From the NCBI GenBank assembly GCA_003133665.1, contig PKYK01000072.1, forward strand, positions 1-53,474: a DNA stretch of 53,474 nt. The letters run 5' to 3'. This DNA comes from Acidimicrobiaceae bacterium (GTDB taxonomy: Bacteria > Actinomycetota > Acidimicrobiia > Acidimicrobiales > RAAP-2). Positions 34,909 to 44,503 of this stretch are shown in pieces. The notes beneath the pieces are model-generated. The model saw only the letters and a program-made list of their open reading frames with translations, made no database searches and was not told the origin of the DNA. Both the position numbers and the translations under genes were made by a program. Each line of letters starts with the position of its first letter. The stretch's first letter is position 1.

Positions 34909-36426
34909 CTAGTGACTGACCGCGAAGCTGTCGACGAACGTCCCGATGGCCGCGTCGATCTTGTCCGTGTCGGGCAACGTGCCGGCCGAACGAATTTGCT
35001 CGAGCAGTTCCGGGTGGTTGGCGCGGAACGAGGTGAGCAGCTCGGACTCGAATCGCAGCACGTCAACGACCGGGATCGTGTCGAGCCAGCCCTTGGTGCC
35101 GGCGTAGATGGCAATGACCTGCTCCTCGACCGGCACCGGGGCGTTCAGGCCCTGCTTCAACAGCTCGGTCAGGCGGTAGCCGCGGTCGAGCTGGGCCTGG
35201 GACGACTTGTCCAGTTCCGAGCCGAAGGTCGCGAACGACTCGAGGTCGCGGAACTGCGCCAGGTCGATCTTCAAGGTTCCGGCGACGGACTTCATCGCCT
35301 TGATCTGGGCCGCGCCACCGACGCGCGACACCGAGTTGCCCACGTCGATCGCGGGACGCACACCCGAGTAGAAGAGGTCCGACTGAAGAAAGACCTGACC
35401 GTCGGTGATCGAGATCACGTTGGTCGGGATGTACGCCGAGATGTCACCGGCCTTGGTCTCGATGATCGGCAGGGCGGTGAGCGATCCGCCGCCGAGCTCG
35501 TCGCTCAGCTTCGCGGCGCGCTCGAGCAGGCGACTGTGGAGGTAGAACACGTCGCCCGGGTACGCCTCGCGACCCGGTGGGCGGCGCAACAACAGCGAAA
35601 TCTGGCGGTAGGCCTCCGCCTGCTTCGAAAGGTCGTCGTAGACGACCAGCGCGTGCTGACCACTTTCCATCCACTCCTGGCCAATGGCGCATCCGGCGTA
35701 GGGCGCGAGGAACTTGAACGGTGCGGGGTCGCCGGCCGACGCCACGACGACGACGGTGTACTCGAGCGCGCCGTGGTCGTCGAGGGTCTTCACGGTCTGG
35801 GCCACCGACGAGTTCTTCTGGCCGATCGCCACGTAGATGCACTTCACGCCCTGGCCCTTCTGGTTCAGGATCGTGTCAATCGCCACCGTCGTCTTGCCGG
35901 TCTTGCGGTCGCCGATGATCAGTTCACGCTGGCCGCGACCGATCGGGGTCATCGCGTCGATGGCCTTGATGCCGGTCTGGAGGGGCTCGCCGACGGGCTG
36001 GCGGCCGATGATGCCGGGGGCCTGGACCTCCATACGGCGCTGCTTGGGATTGACTAGGGAACCCTTGCCGTCGATGGGCTCGCCGAGCGCGTTCACCACT
36101 CGGCCGAGCAGCGCGTCACCCACCGGCATCGAGAGGATACGGCCGGTGGCGCGCACCACCTGCTCTTCTTCGATGTGGTCGACCGAACCGAGCACCACGG
36201 CCCCGATGGTCTCCTCGTCGAGGTTCATGGCGAGTCCCAGCGTGCCGTCTTCGAACTCGAGCAGCTCGTTCACCTTCGCGAGCGGCAGGCCCGACACTCG
36301 GGCGATGCCGTCGCCGACTTCGACGATGCGTCCAACCTGCTCGGCACCCACGGACGGGTTGAACTCAGTCACGTACTTGCGCAGCGCGTCGGTAATCTCG
36401 GTGGCACTAATGGTGAGTTCAGTCAT
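34909..36426 (-). CDS. atpA: ATP synthase alpha subunit (AtpA)
   Basis: Non-catalytic nucleotide-binding F1 subunit, 505 residues from the ATG at 36426; a GTG one codon upstream (36429) is possible but the AGGAAA site fits the ATG better. Walker [29 protein letters not shown], the [24 protein letters not shown] stretch (shown in part) and [10 protein letters not shown] with the arginine-finger region SVSRVGG are intact. Linked to atpH by a 15-base gap. Confidence 0.98.
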   Translation of the reverse strand: MTELTISATEITDALRKYVTEFNPSVGAEQVGRIVEVGDGIARVSGLPLAKVNELLEFEDGTLGLAMNLDEETIGAVVLGSVDHIEEEQVVRATGRILSMPVGDALLGRVVNALGEPIDGKGSLVNPKQRRMEVQAPGIIGRQPVGEPLQTGIKAIDAMTPIGRGQRELIIGDRKTGKTTVAIDTILNQKGQGVKCIYVAIGQKNSSVAQTVKTLDDHGALEYTVVVVASAGDPAPFKFLAPYAGCAIGQEWMESGQHALVVYDDLSKQAEAYRQISLLLRRPPGREAYPGDVFYLHSRLLERAAKLSDELGGGSLTALPIIETKAGDISAYIPTNVISITDGQVFLQSDLFYSGVRPAIDVGNSVSRVGGAAQIKAMKSVAGTLKIDLAQFRDLESFATFGSELDKSSQAQLDRGYRLTELLKQGLNAPVPVEEQVIAIYAGTKGWLDTIPVVDVLRFESELLTSFRANHPELLEQIRSAGTLPDTDKIDAAIGTFVDSFAVSH

Positions 36427-36441
36427 CACAGTTTCCTTTTC

Positions 36442-37353
36442 TTAGTCGTTTCGATTCAATGAGGATTCGTAGAGGTGGCCCGACGCCACGGCGTCGTGCA
36501 GCTCGCCCAGACGCCCCCGCGTCGTGGCGTCAAGGCGGAAATCGCCGACTTCGACGAGCACGCCGCCCAGCAGGGCAGGCTCTTCGGCGATCTGGAGTTC
36601 CACGTTCTTGCCGGTCAGGACAGTGAGCGAGTCGATGAGTTGGTTCTGACTCGCTGCGTCGAGCGCCCGGGCGGTGTGCACCCGCGCCACGCGCCAGTCA
36701 CGGGCCGCGGCGACGTAGTCGACCAGGAAGTCGAGGGTGCCGACGACGTCACGGGGCCGGCCCCCGGCGATCACGTAGCAGGCCAGGCGCAACGTGGCGG
36801 CGTTGACGTGGCCGGTGAGGATTTGTTCGGTCGCGCCGACTCGCGCGCGCAGCGGCGCGTCGCGATCGAGCAGGAGGCGGCGAAGGTCGAGGCTCCCCTC
36901 GATGATGCGCGCCCAGCGGAAGAGTTCCTCCTCGATCTGGGCGAACGAAGCGGTGTCGAGCTCTTCGAGCAGCGCGTCGGCGAATCCGCCCACGCGCTTG
37001 CGCGCGGCCATCAGACCCAGGTTCTTCTGGTCGATCGCGCCGGTCTCCTTGAGTATGTGTGCCTCGACCGCCAACTCGGCGATGGCGTGGGGGACCTCTT
37101 GGGCCGGTGCCGACGCGACGGCGTACACCACCAGCCGAACGGTCGATGCGTGCAACTTGTCGCTCAACAGATCGCGGACCACGTTGCCGCGCGCGGCCCC
37201 GGCGATGGAGGTGTCGGTCAGTACGGCGCGCAGGTCGCTGCGGCCCAGGATGGTCTGCTCGAGCGACGTCAGGTCACCGGCCACCGTGGCGAGCACGGTG
37301 CTGTCCAGCGAGCCCAGCAGGGCGGCAGCGTATCCTTCGAGCATCGGCAGCAT
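36442..37353 (-). CDS. atpH: ATP synthase delta subunit (AtpH), with internally duplicated domain
   Basis: Peripheral-stalk subunit on top of F1. 303 residues, against about 180 in the classical delta. Residues 9-94 and 125-210 align without gaps over 86 positions (shared ALL..LD, S.DLR..L.D, AR, T.RL..Y.IA, P..V), so the helical F1-binding domain is present twice. The normal C-terminal part (TGKNVELQIAEEPALLGGVLVEVGDF) follows. Mycobacterial b-delta fusions carry a similar doubled delta domain behind a b-like helix; here no membrane helix is fused and a separate atpF exists. Starts 2 bases after atpF. Confidence 0.92.
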   Translation of the reverse strand: MLPMLEGYAAALLGSLDSTVLATVAGDLTSLEQTILGRSDLRAVLTDTSIAGAARGNVVRDLLSDKLHASTVRLVVYAVASAPAQEVPHAIAELAVEAHILKETGAIDQKNLGLMAARKRVGGFADALLEELDTASFAQIEEELFRWARIIEGSLDLRRLLLDRDAPLRARVGATEQILTGHVNAATLRLACYVIAGGRPRDVVGTLDFLVDYVAAARDWRVARVHTARALDAASQNQLIDSLTVLTGKNVELQIAEEPALLGGVLVEVGDFRLDATTRGRLGELHDAVASGHLYESSLNRND

Positions 37354-37355
37354 GA

Positions 37356-37877
37356 TCAGCGGCTCGCTCCCCTCGCGGCTTCGGCGTTGAGCGCCGCCAC
37401 GGCTTCGCGCACCAGGTCCTGGTGGGCGTTCTGGTCCACTTCGCGTCCGACAATCTTGGTCACCAGGTCAAAGACGATCTCACCGATCCGAGCCGACGCC
37501 TCGTCAATGGCGCGCTGGCGGGCGGTGGAGATCTCACCCTGGGCCGACGCCACGATACGTTCGTACTCGCCCTGACCCCGTCCGCCGGCTTCGGCCTTCA
37601 CCTGATCGGCGAGCGCCTGCGCGGCCGCCACGATGTCGCGCGCCTGGTCGCGCGCCTGGGCGAGGACCTTGGCCCGCTCGTCATCCGCCGCGGCCGCTTC
37701 GGCGCGAGCCGCTTCGGCTGCCTCGAGTGAGGCGCGGATTTTCGCCTGACGACCCTCCATGGCCTTGTTGAGCGGCGGCAGGATGAACTTCGTGACGAGA
37801 AACAGGATCACCGCAAAAACGGCGAGTTCGACGAAGAACGTGCCGTTGGGGATGAGGAAGATTGACCCGGTGAACAT
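37356..37877 (-). CDS. atpF: ATP synthase b subunit (AtpF)
   Basis: Peripheral-stalk b subunit, 173 residues. One N-terminal membrane helix (FFVELAVFAVILFLVTKFIL) is followed by a long Ala/Glu/Arg-rich helix (EAAEAARAEAAAADDERAK and on) that forms the coiled coil to F1. The gene lies 70 bases after atpE, with an AAGAAGG-type site, and 2 before atpH. Confidence 0.95.
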   Translation of the reverse strand: MFTGSIFLIPNGTFFVELAVFAVILFLVTKFILPPLNKAMEGRQAKIRASLEAAEAARAEAAAADDERAKVLAQARDQARDIVAAAQALADQVKAEAGGRGQGEYERIVASAQGEISTARQRAIDEASARIGEIVFDLVTKIVGREVDQNAHQDLVREAVAALNAEAARGASR

Positions 37878-37947
37878 GTCGAATGACCTTCTTTAACTAG
37901 AGGGAGCTACGCCGCCCGGCCCATTCGCGGACCGCGCGACGTCGGAA

Positions 37948-38214
37948 CTATTGCGCCTTGAAGACGTAGACGAAGACGACCATGAACAGCAGGTTGATGA
38001 AGTACATGGCTTCGACCAGGCCGACCGTCAGGAAGAAGTACTGACGCGCCTTGTTCTCGATCTCGGGCTGACGAGCGATCGCCGCGATGGTCTGGCTACC
38101 GGCGAGACCATCACCGATCGCCGCACCGATGGCGCCGCCGCCGAGGGCGAGTCCGCCACCGACGAGTGCACCGGCGATTCGAACTGCAGAACCGATGTCT
38201 GATGGATTTGCCAT
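37948..38214 (-). CDS. atpE: ATP synthase c subunit (AtpE)
   Basis: Rotor-ring proteolipid, 88 residues with two membrane helices. Helix 1 is glycine-rich ([22 protein letters not shown], given in part), the loop has RQPE, and helix 2 carries the ion-carrying Glu in VGLVEAMYF. There is no Gln/Ser pattern of sodium-coupled rings, so protons are the likely ion. It is the first step of the Fo part after atpB. An AGGAGGA-type site precedes the ATG. Confidence 0.97.
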   Translation of the reverse strand: MANPSDIGSAVRIAGALVGGGLALGGGAIGAAIGDGLAGSQTIAAIARQPEIENKARQYFFLTVGLVEAMYFINLLFMVVFVYVFKAQ

Positions 38215-38237
38215 TTTCTATTTCCTCCTGGGTTGGA

Positions 38238-39002
38238 TTAGTGAGAGGTCTCAAGTACAGCTTCGTGTTCCTCTTCGTGGCTCATCGCCATTCCGAAGTA
38301 CAAGATCGTGAGCAACATGAAGATGAACGCCTGGATCGCTCCGAGCAGTCCGGTGTCGAAGAGCTTCCAGCCGATCTCGGGGATCGGACTTAGGTAGATG
38401 GGGAGCAACGTGGTCATGACCGCCACCATGAGTCCGCCGGAGAAGAGGTTGCCGAAGAGACGGAAGGTCAGGGTGATGGGCTTGGTGATCTCCTCGACCA
38501 TGTTGATCGGCGCCAACGCCGCGTAGGGCTGGGCGAAGTGCTTCGCGTAGCCCTTGACCCCGCGGGCGCGGAATGACTCGAAGTGGACCCAGACGATCAC
38601 GAACAACGCCATGGCGAGGGGCAGGTTGACGTCGCCGGTCGGCGCGGGCAGGATCGGCCCCGACACCCCGGGGTGCATCGCCGACGGGATGAAGTCGATC
38701 CAGTTGCAGATCAAGATGAAGAGGAAGATCGTCACGCCGATCGGCACGAATCGGCGGCCCTTGGGCCCGATCGCCGACTGGGCCAGATCGCTGACCTGCT
38801 CGAACAGGATCTCCCAGAAGAGCTGGAGCTTTCCCGGCACGCCGTCGGTGACCTTGGCGCGCATGCGCAGCCCGAGATAGAGGAAGATCGCCGCGGCGAG
38901 CAACGTCGACAACATGATGTCAACGTCGAAGGTGAGACCAAAAAGTTGAACCGTGGGGTGCACACCGACGGTGATCGTCTTTGCCGCGTACAGCGTCCTC
39001 AC
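38238..39002 (-). CDS. atpB: ATP synthase a subunit (AtpB)
   Basis: Fo stator channel, 254 residues from the GTG at 39002, which overlaps the atpI stop as GTGA; longer readings add antisense residues only. Membrane helices carry the family residues NWIDFIPSAM, the essential-Arg helix EEITKPITLTFRLFGNLFSGG (shown in part) and the last helix AIQAFIFMLLTILYFGMAM. Works with atpE and atpF in proton flow. Confidence 0.96.
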   Translation of the reverse strand: MRTLYAAKTITVGVHPTVQLFGLTFDVDIMLSTLLAAAIFLYLGLRMRAKVTDGVPGKLQLFWEILFEQVSDLAQSAIGPKGRRFVPIGVTIFLFILICNWIDFIPSAMHPGVSGPILPAPTGDVNLPLAMALFVIVWVHFESFRARGVKGYAKHFAQPYAALAPINMVEEITKPITLTFRLFGNLFSGGLMVAVMTTLLPIYLSPIPEIGWKLFDTGLLGAIQAFIFMLLTILYFGMAMSHEEEHEAVLETSH

Positions 39003-39448
39003 TCGATTCCTCCCTGGTTCGTCACCACGCGAACGACGTTGATGACGAACACGATTTGGTAAAGCACAAGCCCTGCAACAATACCGATTCCGAGAGGGGC
39101 GTTCAGCCACACGACTCCGAGGACCAGAACGGTCACTATGGCGAGGCGTCCGGTCGTCTTTCCGCCGAGTTGACGTCGGACGGCCCTGGAGCTCTGCTCG
39201 CCCTTCAACTCGACTCGAGCGGCTTGACGATCGAGATAGCGAAGGTTGACAATGGCCAGTCCCACGCCGATGACGACACCCAACGCGGCGAGCGCCGGGG
39301 CGATCAACAGAGCCACCACGAAGCCCACGAAGCCCACGATGATGGCCGAAAAGAAGGTCCGGCGCAGGAGCTTAGGCAGTGTAGTGGGGGGGAGGTTTTC
39401 GAGCACGGGCAATGGGTTTCTAAAGGAAACGCCGGACTTGCTGCACAA
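38999..39448 (-). CDS. atpI: AtpI-like ATP synthase accessory membrane protein
   Basis: Up to 149 residues with four membrane segments (FFSAIIVGFVGFVVALLIAP, LAALGVVIGVGLAIVNLRYL, LAIVTVLVLGVVWL, IGIVAGLVLYQIVFVINVV). It stands in the atpI slot between atpZ and atpB. AtpI helps assemble the c ring or passes Mg2+ in other bacteria (family knowledge). The start is unsure: TTG at 39448 overlaps atpZ by 29 bases, but a GTG at 39406 is also possible. The central basic stretch RYLDRQAARVELKGEQSSR is cytoplasmic. Confidence 0.75.
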   Translation of the reverse strand: MCSKSGVSFRNPLPVLENLPPTTLPKLLRRTFFSAIIVGFVGFVVALLIAPALAALGVVIGVGLAIVNLRYLDRQAARVELKGEQSSRAVRRQLGGKTTGRLAIVTVLVLGVVWLNAPLGIGIVAGLVLYQIVFVINVVRVVTNQGGIE

Positions 39449-39671
39449 CGCTCACCACGGCGGCGACCGTCCCCAACACTATCCCGATTATGAGACCCCC
39501 GGGTGCGGTGCCCCACGCGTGGTCGGCCCAGAGGCCAAGCAGAACGCCGACGGTCTCACAGGCGGCAATCGTGGTGCCCATGACGGCGAACGCCGCCAGC
39601 CCGGGAAGTTCCGAAATACCTGATTGCTCGGGGTGACTTTTTTTCGGGGTGTCATCGGGGTCGTCGCTCAC
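39420..39671 (-). CDS. atpZ: AtpZ-like small ATP synthase accessory protein
   Basis: 83 residues from a GTG at 39671 that overlaps the wecA stop (GTGA); the longer open frame upstream is antisense or out of phase with wecA. It has a polar N-terminus (DDPDDTPKKSHPEQSG), two membrane segments (LAAFAVMGTTIAACETVGVLLG and GGLIIGIVLGTVAAVVSVV, first given in part) and a basic end QQVRRFL. This matches the small AtpZ/ATPase gene-1 type protein that precedes atpI. Probably made in coupling with wecA. Confidence 0.78.
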   Translation of the reverse strand: MSDDPDDTPKKSHPEQSGISELPGLAAFAVMGTTIAACETVGVLLGLWADHAWGTAPGGLIIGIVLGTVAAVVSVVQQVRRFL

Positions 39672-40810
39672 GGCTTGACACGCTCCTCGGGCGAGTCGGT
39701 CAGTTCCTGCCGACCGACCAAGCGGTTCATGAGGGGGCTGAACCAGGTGAACAGTCCGATCAACAAGATTGCGACGCCGAACGGGATGAAGACGTTGACG
39801 CCCGGCTCGAAGAGTGGAAAGAGAACGAAGCCGCAGAGCAGCGCGGTCCACAGCCACAGGATGATCACCGTTCGACGGTGTCCGTGACCCAGGCGCATGA
39901 GTCGGTGGTGGATGTGATTCTTGTCCGGCGTGTGAAAACCCTGGCCCGACGCCGTTCGCCGCACGAACGCCCAGACCGCGTCGATCAGGGGCACGCCGAG
40001 GATGAAGACGGGTATCAACAGCGGCGCGAAGAAGAAGAACGTCACGCCGCTGGCCGGCGGGGTGCGCCCACCGATGACCATCGTCGAGGCGCTCATCAAG
40101 AGCCCCAGCATCAGTGCGCCCGCGTCGCCCATGAAGAGCTTCGCGGGGTGGAAGTTGTCGCGCAGGAAGCCCAGGCAGATACCGCACGTCAGCGCCGCAA
40201 TCAACGGACCGACGTTGGTCACCGGCAGGAGGCCGAGGTCCTCGAGGCGAAGCCCGTAGACGCACAGCGTGCCTGACGCGATCGCGACGATGCCGCCGGC
40301 GAGTCCGTCGAGTCCGTCGATCAGGTTCACGGCGTTCGAGAGCGCGAAGACCCAGATGGCGGTGATCAACGGCAGGATCGACGGACCGAGCACGACGAAC
40401 CCGGCGAAGGGCAACTTGAGCTGGTACATCGTGGCGCCGCTGAAGTAGAGAACCGACGCCGCGAGGAACTGGCCCGCCACTTTCGCCGGCGCGCTCATCT
40501 CGCGAAAGTCATCGAGGACGCCCACGACGAAGATAACGCCGGTCGCGAGCAACACGCCCATCATCTCGTGCGAGGAGGTGATCACCGATCGAAGCGAGGG
40601 AATCGCCGCGGCCACGACGAGCGAAACGCAGAAGCCCACCAGCATCGCCGCGCCGCCGCCGTAGGGTGTCACGGTCTTGTGCACCTTGCGTTCGTCGGGC
40701 TGGGCGGTGTAGCCAACGCGCAGGGAGATTATTCTCGCCGGTCGATCCGCCACCATCGTCACGAGTGCGCCGACGAGCATCACGATGACGTAGGAGGCGA
40801 TATTGCCCAT
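39668..40810 (-). CDS. wecA: WecA-type polyprenyl-phosphate GlcNAc-1-phosphate transferase
   Basis: Membrane enzyme that starts cell-envelope glycan (for example arabinogalactan-type linker or teichuronic-type) synthesis on a polyprenyl phosphate; 380 residues from the ATG at 40810 and about eleven membrane segments. Signature motifs: DDFREMSAPAKVAGQ, NAVNLIDGLDGLAGG, FMGDAGALMLG and the cytoplasmic HIHHRLMRLGHGHR. In actinobacteria a WecA/Rfe-type gene in front of the atp genes is the standard arrangement. It starts 4 bases after glyA and overlaps atpZ. Confidence 0.93.
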   Translation of the reverse strand: MGNIASYVIVMLVGALVTMVADRPARIISLRVGYTAQPDERKVHKTVTPYGGGAAMLVGFCVSLVVAAAIPSLRSVITSSHEMMGVLLATGVIFVVGVLDDFREMSAPAKVAGQFLAASVLYFSGATMYQLKLPFAGFVVLGPSILPLITAIWVFALSNAVNLIDGLDGLAGGIVAIASGTLCVYGLRLEDLGLLPVTNVGPLIAALTCGICLGFLRDNFHPAKLFMGDAGALMLGLLMSASTMVIGGRTPPASGVTFFFFAPLLIPVFILGVPLIDAVWAFVRRTASGQGFHTPDKNHIHHRLMRLGHGHRRTVIILWLWTALLCGFVLFPLFEPGVNVFIPFGVAILLIGLFTWFSPLMNRLVGRQELTDSPEERVKP

Positions 40811-40814
40811 CGAA

Positions 40815-42104
40815 CTACTTCGAGAAAGCGGCGTAGGGGTTGAACGCGCCGCAGAGCTCAGCGACCTCGCGACGCACTTGATCGAGCGCAGCGTCGTCAC
40901 CGCGCTGGCGAAGCGCTCGAGCCATTAACGAGGCAACGGTCACGAACTCCGGTTCCTTCATTCCCGCGGTGGTCTCGGCCGCGGTGCCCACGCGTAGTCC
41001 CGACGTGATGAACGGGCTACGTGGATCGTCGGGGATCTGGTTGCGATTCGTCGTGATGCCGGCCCGGTCGAGGACCTCTTGGGCCACCTTGCCGGTCAGT
41101 TCGGCGTCGAACTCACGAAGGTCCAGCAGCACCATATGGTTCTCCGTGCCGCCCGACACGATGCGGAATCCCTCACCGGCCAGCGCCGCCGCGAAGGCGC
41201 GGGCGTTGGACACGACCTGGGCGGTGTAGGTCGAGAAGCCCGGGTGGGTCGCCTCCTTGAAGGCCACCGCCTTGGCGGCGATGGAATGCTCCAACGGACC
41301 GCCCTGCTGGCCCGGAAAGACCGCCATGTCGATCTTCTTGGCGAACTCCTCGCGACAGAGGATCGCCCCTCCGCGCGGTCCCCGCAGCGTCTTGTGAGTG
41401 GTGAACGTCACGACGTCGGCGTAGGGCACGGGGTTGGGATGCGTTCCTCCGGCGATCAGACCCGCCACGTGGGCCGAGTCGAACACCAGCAGCGCTCCGA
41501 TCTCGTCGGCCACCTCGCGGAAGGGCACCGGGTCAATCCGCCGGGCGTAGGCCGTCGCGCCCGCCACGATCATCTTGGGGCGATGGCGCAGGGCGAGCTC
41601 GCGAACGTTGTCGAAGTCGATCAACTCACCGGGCTGATCGGGGTCGTCGGACCTCGGCGTCACGCCGTAGGAAACGAAGTTCCAGAACTTGGAGGTCATC
41701 GAGGCCGGTGAGCCGTGGGTCAGGTGACCGCCCTGATCGAGGCGCATGGCGAGAATCGTGTCGCCCGGGTCGAGCAGTCCGAGGTAGACCGCGACGTTGG
41801 CGTTCGCGCCACAGTGTGGCTGGACGTTGGCGTGGTCGGCTCCGAACAACGCGGTGAGGCGTCGACGGGCCAGGTCCTCCACTTCATCGACGATCTGATT
41901 ACCGCCGTAGTAACGCCGGCCGGGATAACCCTCGGCGTACTTGTTGGTCAGGATCGAGCCGGTCGCCGCCATCACCGCCGGCGACGCGAAGTTCTCGCTG
42001 GCGATCAACTGCAGCGTCGTGGTCTCGCGCTCCCACTCCTGGCGAAGCAGCGAGGTCACCTCCTCGTCGTTGGTGATCCATGCATCAAATGGTGAAGAAC
42101 CCAC
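40815..42104 (-). CDS. glyA: Serine hydroxymethyltransferase (GlyA)
   Basis: PLP enzyme that makes glycine and methylene-THF from serine, 429 residues. Seen: LIASENFASPAV, NKYAEGYPGRRYYGG, VQPHCGANANVAVY and the PLP Lys in TTHKTLRGPRGG near residue 230. GTG start behind AAAGGT. It begins 8 bases after rpiB and continues into wecA, so the whole rpiB-glyA-wecA-atp series may be one transcript. Confidence 0.97.
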   Translation of the reverse strand: MGSSPFDAWITNDEEVTSLLRQEWERETTTLQLIASENFASPAVMAATGSILTNKYAEGYPGRRYYGGNQIVDEVEDLARRRLTALFGADHANVQPHCGANANVAVYLGLLDPGDTILAMRLDQGGHLTHGSPASMTSKFWNFVSYGVTPRSDDPDQPGELIDFDNVRELALRHRPKMIVAGATAYARRIDPVPFREVADEIGALLVFDSAHVAGLIAGGTHPNPVPYADVVTFTTHKTLRGPRGGAILCREEFAKKIDMAVFPGQQGGPLEHSIAAKAVAFKEATHPGFSTYTAQVVSNARAFAAALAGEGFRIVSGGTENHMVLLDLREFDAELTGKVAQEVLDRAGITTNRNQIPDDPRSPFITSGLRVGTAAETTAGMKEPEFVTVASLMARALRQRGDDAALDQVRREVAELCGAFNPYAAFSK

Positions 42105-42112
42105 GTCGAGGT

Positions 42113-42574
42113 CTACCTTTCTGTTTCGTCGAGGCGCGCGTCGAGCGCGGTCAGTTTCGCAATTCGCCCGAGGTGACGACCCTCGCCGGGAGTGGCGTTG
42201 AGCCAGGCCTCGAGGGCGTCGACCGCCACGGGCGCGCCGATGAGCCGCGCGCCCAGACAGAGCACGTTCGCGTGGTTGTGCTCGCGAGCCAGCCGCGCCG
42301 ACGTGGCGTCGTGCGCGAGTGCCGCTCGCACTCCAGGCACTTTGTTGGCGGCGATGGAGATGCCGATGCCCGATCCGCAGATGGCGACACCCAGATCGGC
42401 CCGGCCCGAGGTCACCGCCTCGCCCACCGCGACGCCATAGTCGGGGTAGTCAACCGAGTCAGCACCGTTCGCGGTGCCCAGATCGACGGCTTCGTAACCC
42501 CACCCGGTCAACGTCGAGACCAGCAGGGTCTTGAGGTCGTATCCGGCGTGATCTGAACCTAGAGCGACGCGCAT
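42113..42574 (-). CDS. rpiB: Ribose-5-phosphate isomerase B (RpiB)
   Basis: Interconverts ribose 5-phosphate and ribulose 5-phosphate, 153 residues from the ATG at 42574 (a GTG three codons upstream is possible). VALGSDHAGYDLK, the active-site Cys motif ICGSGIGISIAANK, and EHNHANVLCLGARLIG are typical. It is the first gene of the glyA-atp operon. Ribose 5-phosphate made by the ribokinase far upstream would feed into this enzyme. The 288-base region to the carboxylase gene must hold the promoter. Confidence 0.95.
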   Translation of the reverse strand: MRVALGSDHAGYDLKTLLVSTLTGWGYEAVDLGTANGADSVDYPDYGVAVGEAVTSGRADLGVAICGSGIGISIAANKVPGVRAALAHDATSARLAREHNHANVLCLGARLIGAPVAVDALEAWLNATPGEGRHLGRIAKLTALDARLDETER

Positions 42575-42850
42575 CGACTCCACCCTACCTGTCGCACTTC
42601 CACCTGCCATGGTGAGTGTTCGACCAAGGGCACCCGTGTTGGACACCGTCTCGCCACCGGCAGGGCGAATCGTCGACACGACGGCCCGCGTTCGAGATAT
42701 CGAGCGAACGATGGTGCGCCCGTTAGCTCGGTGAGCGGCCTCGCCTTCGCCGACGTCGACGCGGTGGCCTTGGTCTATCCGGCGCCTGGCCCGCTCGCTC
42801 CCGTCACACCAACGCCACGTGAGCCACGGACTCCGGTTCGGGCCCGTAAC

Positions 42851-42856
42851 TAGTAT
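42851..42856 (+). promoter_or_regulatory. Predicted -10 element of the acyl-CoA carboxylase cassette (leaderless)
   Basis: TAGTAT, six bases, then the ATG at 42863. No ribosome site is present. This promoter should drive all five plus-strand genes up to 49841. Confidence 0.5.
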
Positions 42857-42862
42857 CGGCCC

Positions 42863-44503
42863 ATGAAGCAAGTTTCGCTCGCGCCCCCCCTCGCCACCAG
42901 CCTCGACACGGCATCCGAGCAGTTCTTGAAGAACCGCGCCGACATGCTCGAGCAGTTGGCGGTGATCGACGGTCTTCTCGATGAGGCCGAAGCGGGCGGC
43001 GGCCAGAAGGCAATGGACCGGATGAGGTCCCGGAACAAGCTGCCGGTCCGCGAACGAATCGCTAACGTGCTCGATCCCGACTCCCCCTTCCTCGAGATCT
43101 CGGCGCTCGCCGGCTACGACTCGGACTACGCGATGGGCGGGGGGATGATCGTCGGTATTGGCGTGATCGCCGGAACCGAATGCGTCATCATGGCCAACGA
43201 CCCCACCGTGTTGGGCGGGGCGCTCACCGCCTATTCGGCGAAGAAGTGGGCGCGCGCCCTCGAAATCGCCCGCGACAACCAGATCCCCTACGTCAGTTTC
43301 GTCGAATCGGCCGGCGCCGACCTGCGCGTCGGAGGTGGTGGCGGCGGCGGACGCATGCACACCGGGCACTTCGCCGAGAGTGGACGGTTCTTCTACGACC
43401 TGATCGAACTCTCCAAGATGCGCGTGCCAACCGTGTGCGTGGTCTTTGGCTCATCGACCGCGGGCGGGGCCTACCAACCGGGACTCTCGGACTACAACAT
43501 CGTCGTGAAGGACCAGTCGAAGATCTTTCTCGCCGGTCCGCCGCTGGTGAAGATGGCGACCGGCGAGGAGTCCGACGACGAAACGCTGGGCGGGGCCCAG
43601 ATGCACGCCGAGATATCGGGACTGGGCGATTACTTCGCCGAGGACGAAATGGACGCGATTCGCATGTGTCGCGAGGTCGTGTCCCACCTCAACTGGCGCA
43701 AGCAGGGACCGCCGCCGTCGTTGTCCGCCGACGAGCCCGTCCACGGCCCCGAGGAACTACTGGGTATCGTGAGTCGCGATCTTCGCCAGCCCGTCGACGT
43801 TCGCGACATCATCGCGCGGGTGGTGGACGGCTCACGTTTCGAGGAGTTCAAGGCTCGCTACGGCAGCACCTTGATCTGCGGCTGGGCGAGCATCCACGGC
43901 TATCCGGTCGGGATCCTCGGCAACAACGGCGTCATCTACCCGCGCGCCGCGGAGAAGGCCGGGCAGTTCATCCAACTCTGCAACCAGATCGACGTACCGC
44001 TCATCTTCGTCCAGAACATCACCGGCTACATGGTCGGCAAGGACGCCGAGGCCGAGGGCATCATCAAGAAGGGCTCGCAGATGCTGAACGCGGTGACGAA
44101 CTCGACCGTGCCCCACCTCACGGTCATCGTGGGCTCCTCCTACGGCGCGGGGACCTACGGAATGTCGGGACGGGCCTTCGGGAACCGCTTCACCTTCCTC
44201 TGGCCCACCGCGAAGATCGCCGTCATGGGACCCAAGCAGATCGCCGGGGTGATGTCCCAGGTTCGCCGGGGCCAGGCCGAGCGCAAGGGTCTCGAGTTCG
44301 ACGAAGAGGACGACCGCAAGATCGTCGAGATGGTCGAAGAAGCCCAGGAAAATGGCTCGCTCGCCCTCGCCGCCACCGGCGCCATCAGCGACGACGGCAT
44401 CATCGACCCCCGCGACACCCGAACGGTCCTCGGCCTGTGCCTCTCGGTGGTTCGCAGCCGCCCGATCGAGGGATCGACGAGCTACGGGGTGTTTCGACTG
44501 TGA
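42863..44503 (+). CDS. Acyl-CoA carboxylase carboxyltransferase (beta) subunit, methylcrotonyl/geranyl-CoA type
   Basis: 546 residues. Crotonase-fold carboxyltransferase that moves CO2 from biotin to an acyl-CoA. Two acyl-CoA-binding halves: DRMRSRNKLPVRERIANVLD and GADLRVGGGG near 145 in the N half; NNGVIYPRAAEKAGQFI, QNITGYMVGKDAEAEGI and VGSSYGAGTYGMSGRAF in the C half. QNITGYMVGKDAE is typical of methylcrotonyl- and geranyl-CoA carboxylases rather than propionyl-CoA carboxylase. Its TGA overlaps the GTG of the alpha subunit gene (GTGA). The next gene but one is AtuA-like, which favours a geranyl- or terpenoid-type substrate, but leucine breakdown is not excluded. Confidence 0.93.
   Translation: MKQVSLAPPLATSLDTASEQFLKNRADMLEQLAVIDGLLDEAEAGGGQKAMDRMRSRNKLPVRERIANVLDPDSPFLEISALAGYDSDYAMGGGMIVGIGVIAGTECVIMANDPTVLGGALTAYSAKKWARALEIARDNQIPYVSFVESAGADLRVGGGGGGGRMHTGHFAESGRFFYDLIELSKMRVPTVCVVFGSSTAGGAYQPGLSDYNIVVKDQSKIFLAGPPLVKMATGEESDDETLGGAQMHAEISGLGDYFAEDEMDAIRMCREVVSHLNWRKQGPPPSLSADEPVHGPEELLGIVSRDLRQPVDVRDIIARVVDGSRFEEFKARYGSTLICGWASIHGYPVGILGNNGVIYPRAAEKAGQFIQLCNQIDVPLIFVQNITGYMVGKDAEAEGIIKKGSQMLNAVTNSTVPHLTVIVGSSYGAGTYGMSGRAFGNRFTFLWPTAKIAVMGPKQIAGVMSQVRRGQAERKGLEFDEEDDRKIVEMVEEAQENGSLALAATGAISDDGIIDPRDTRTVLGLCLSVVRSRPIEGSTSYGVFRL

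Noticed and set aside
34912..36057. A 381-residue plus-strand open frame opposite atpA
   Set aside because: Pure antisense of atpA, with no start site or motif.
43180..44499. N-terminal extension of the carboxylase alpha open frame
   Set aside because: It runs through the beta subunit in another frame; the GTG at 44500 with GTGA overlap and the start of homology there are decisive.
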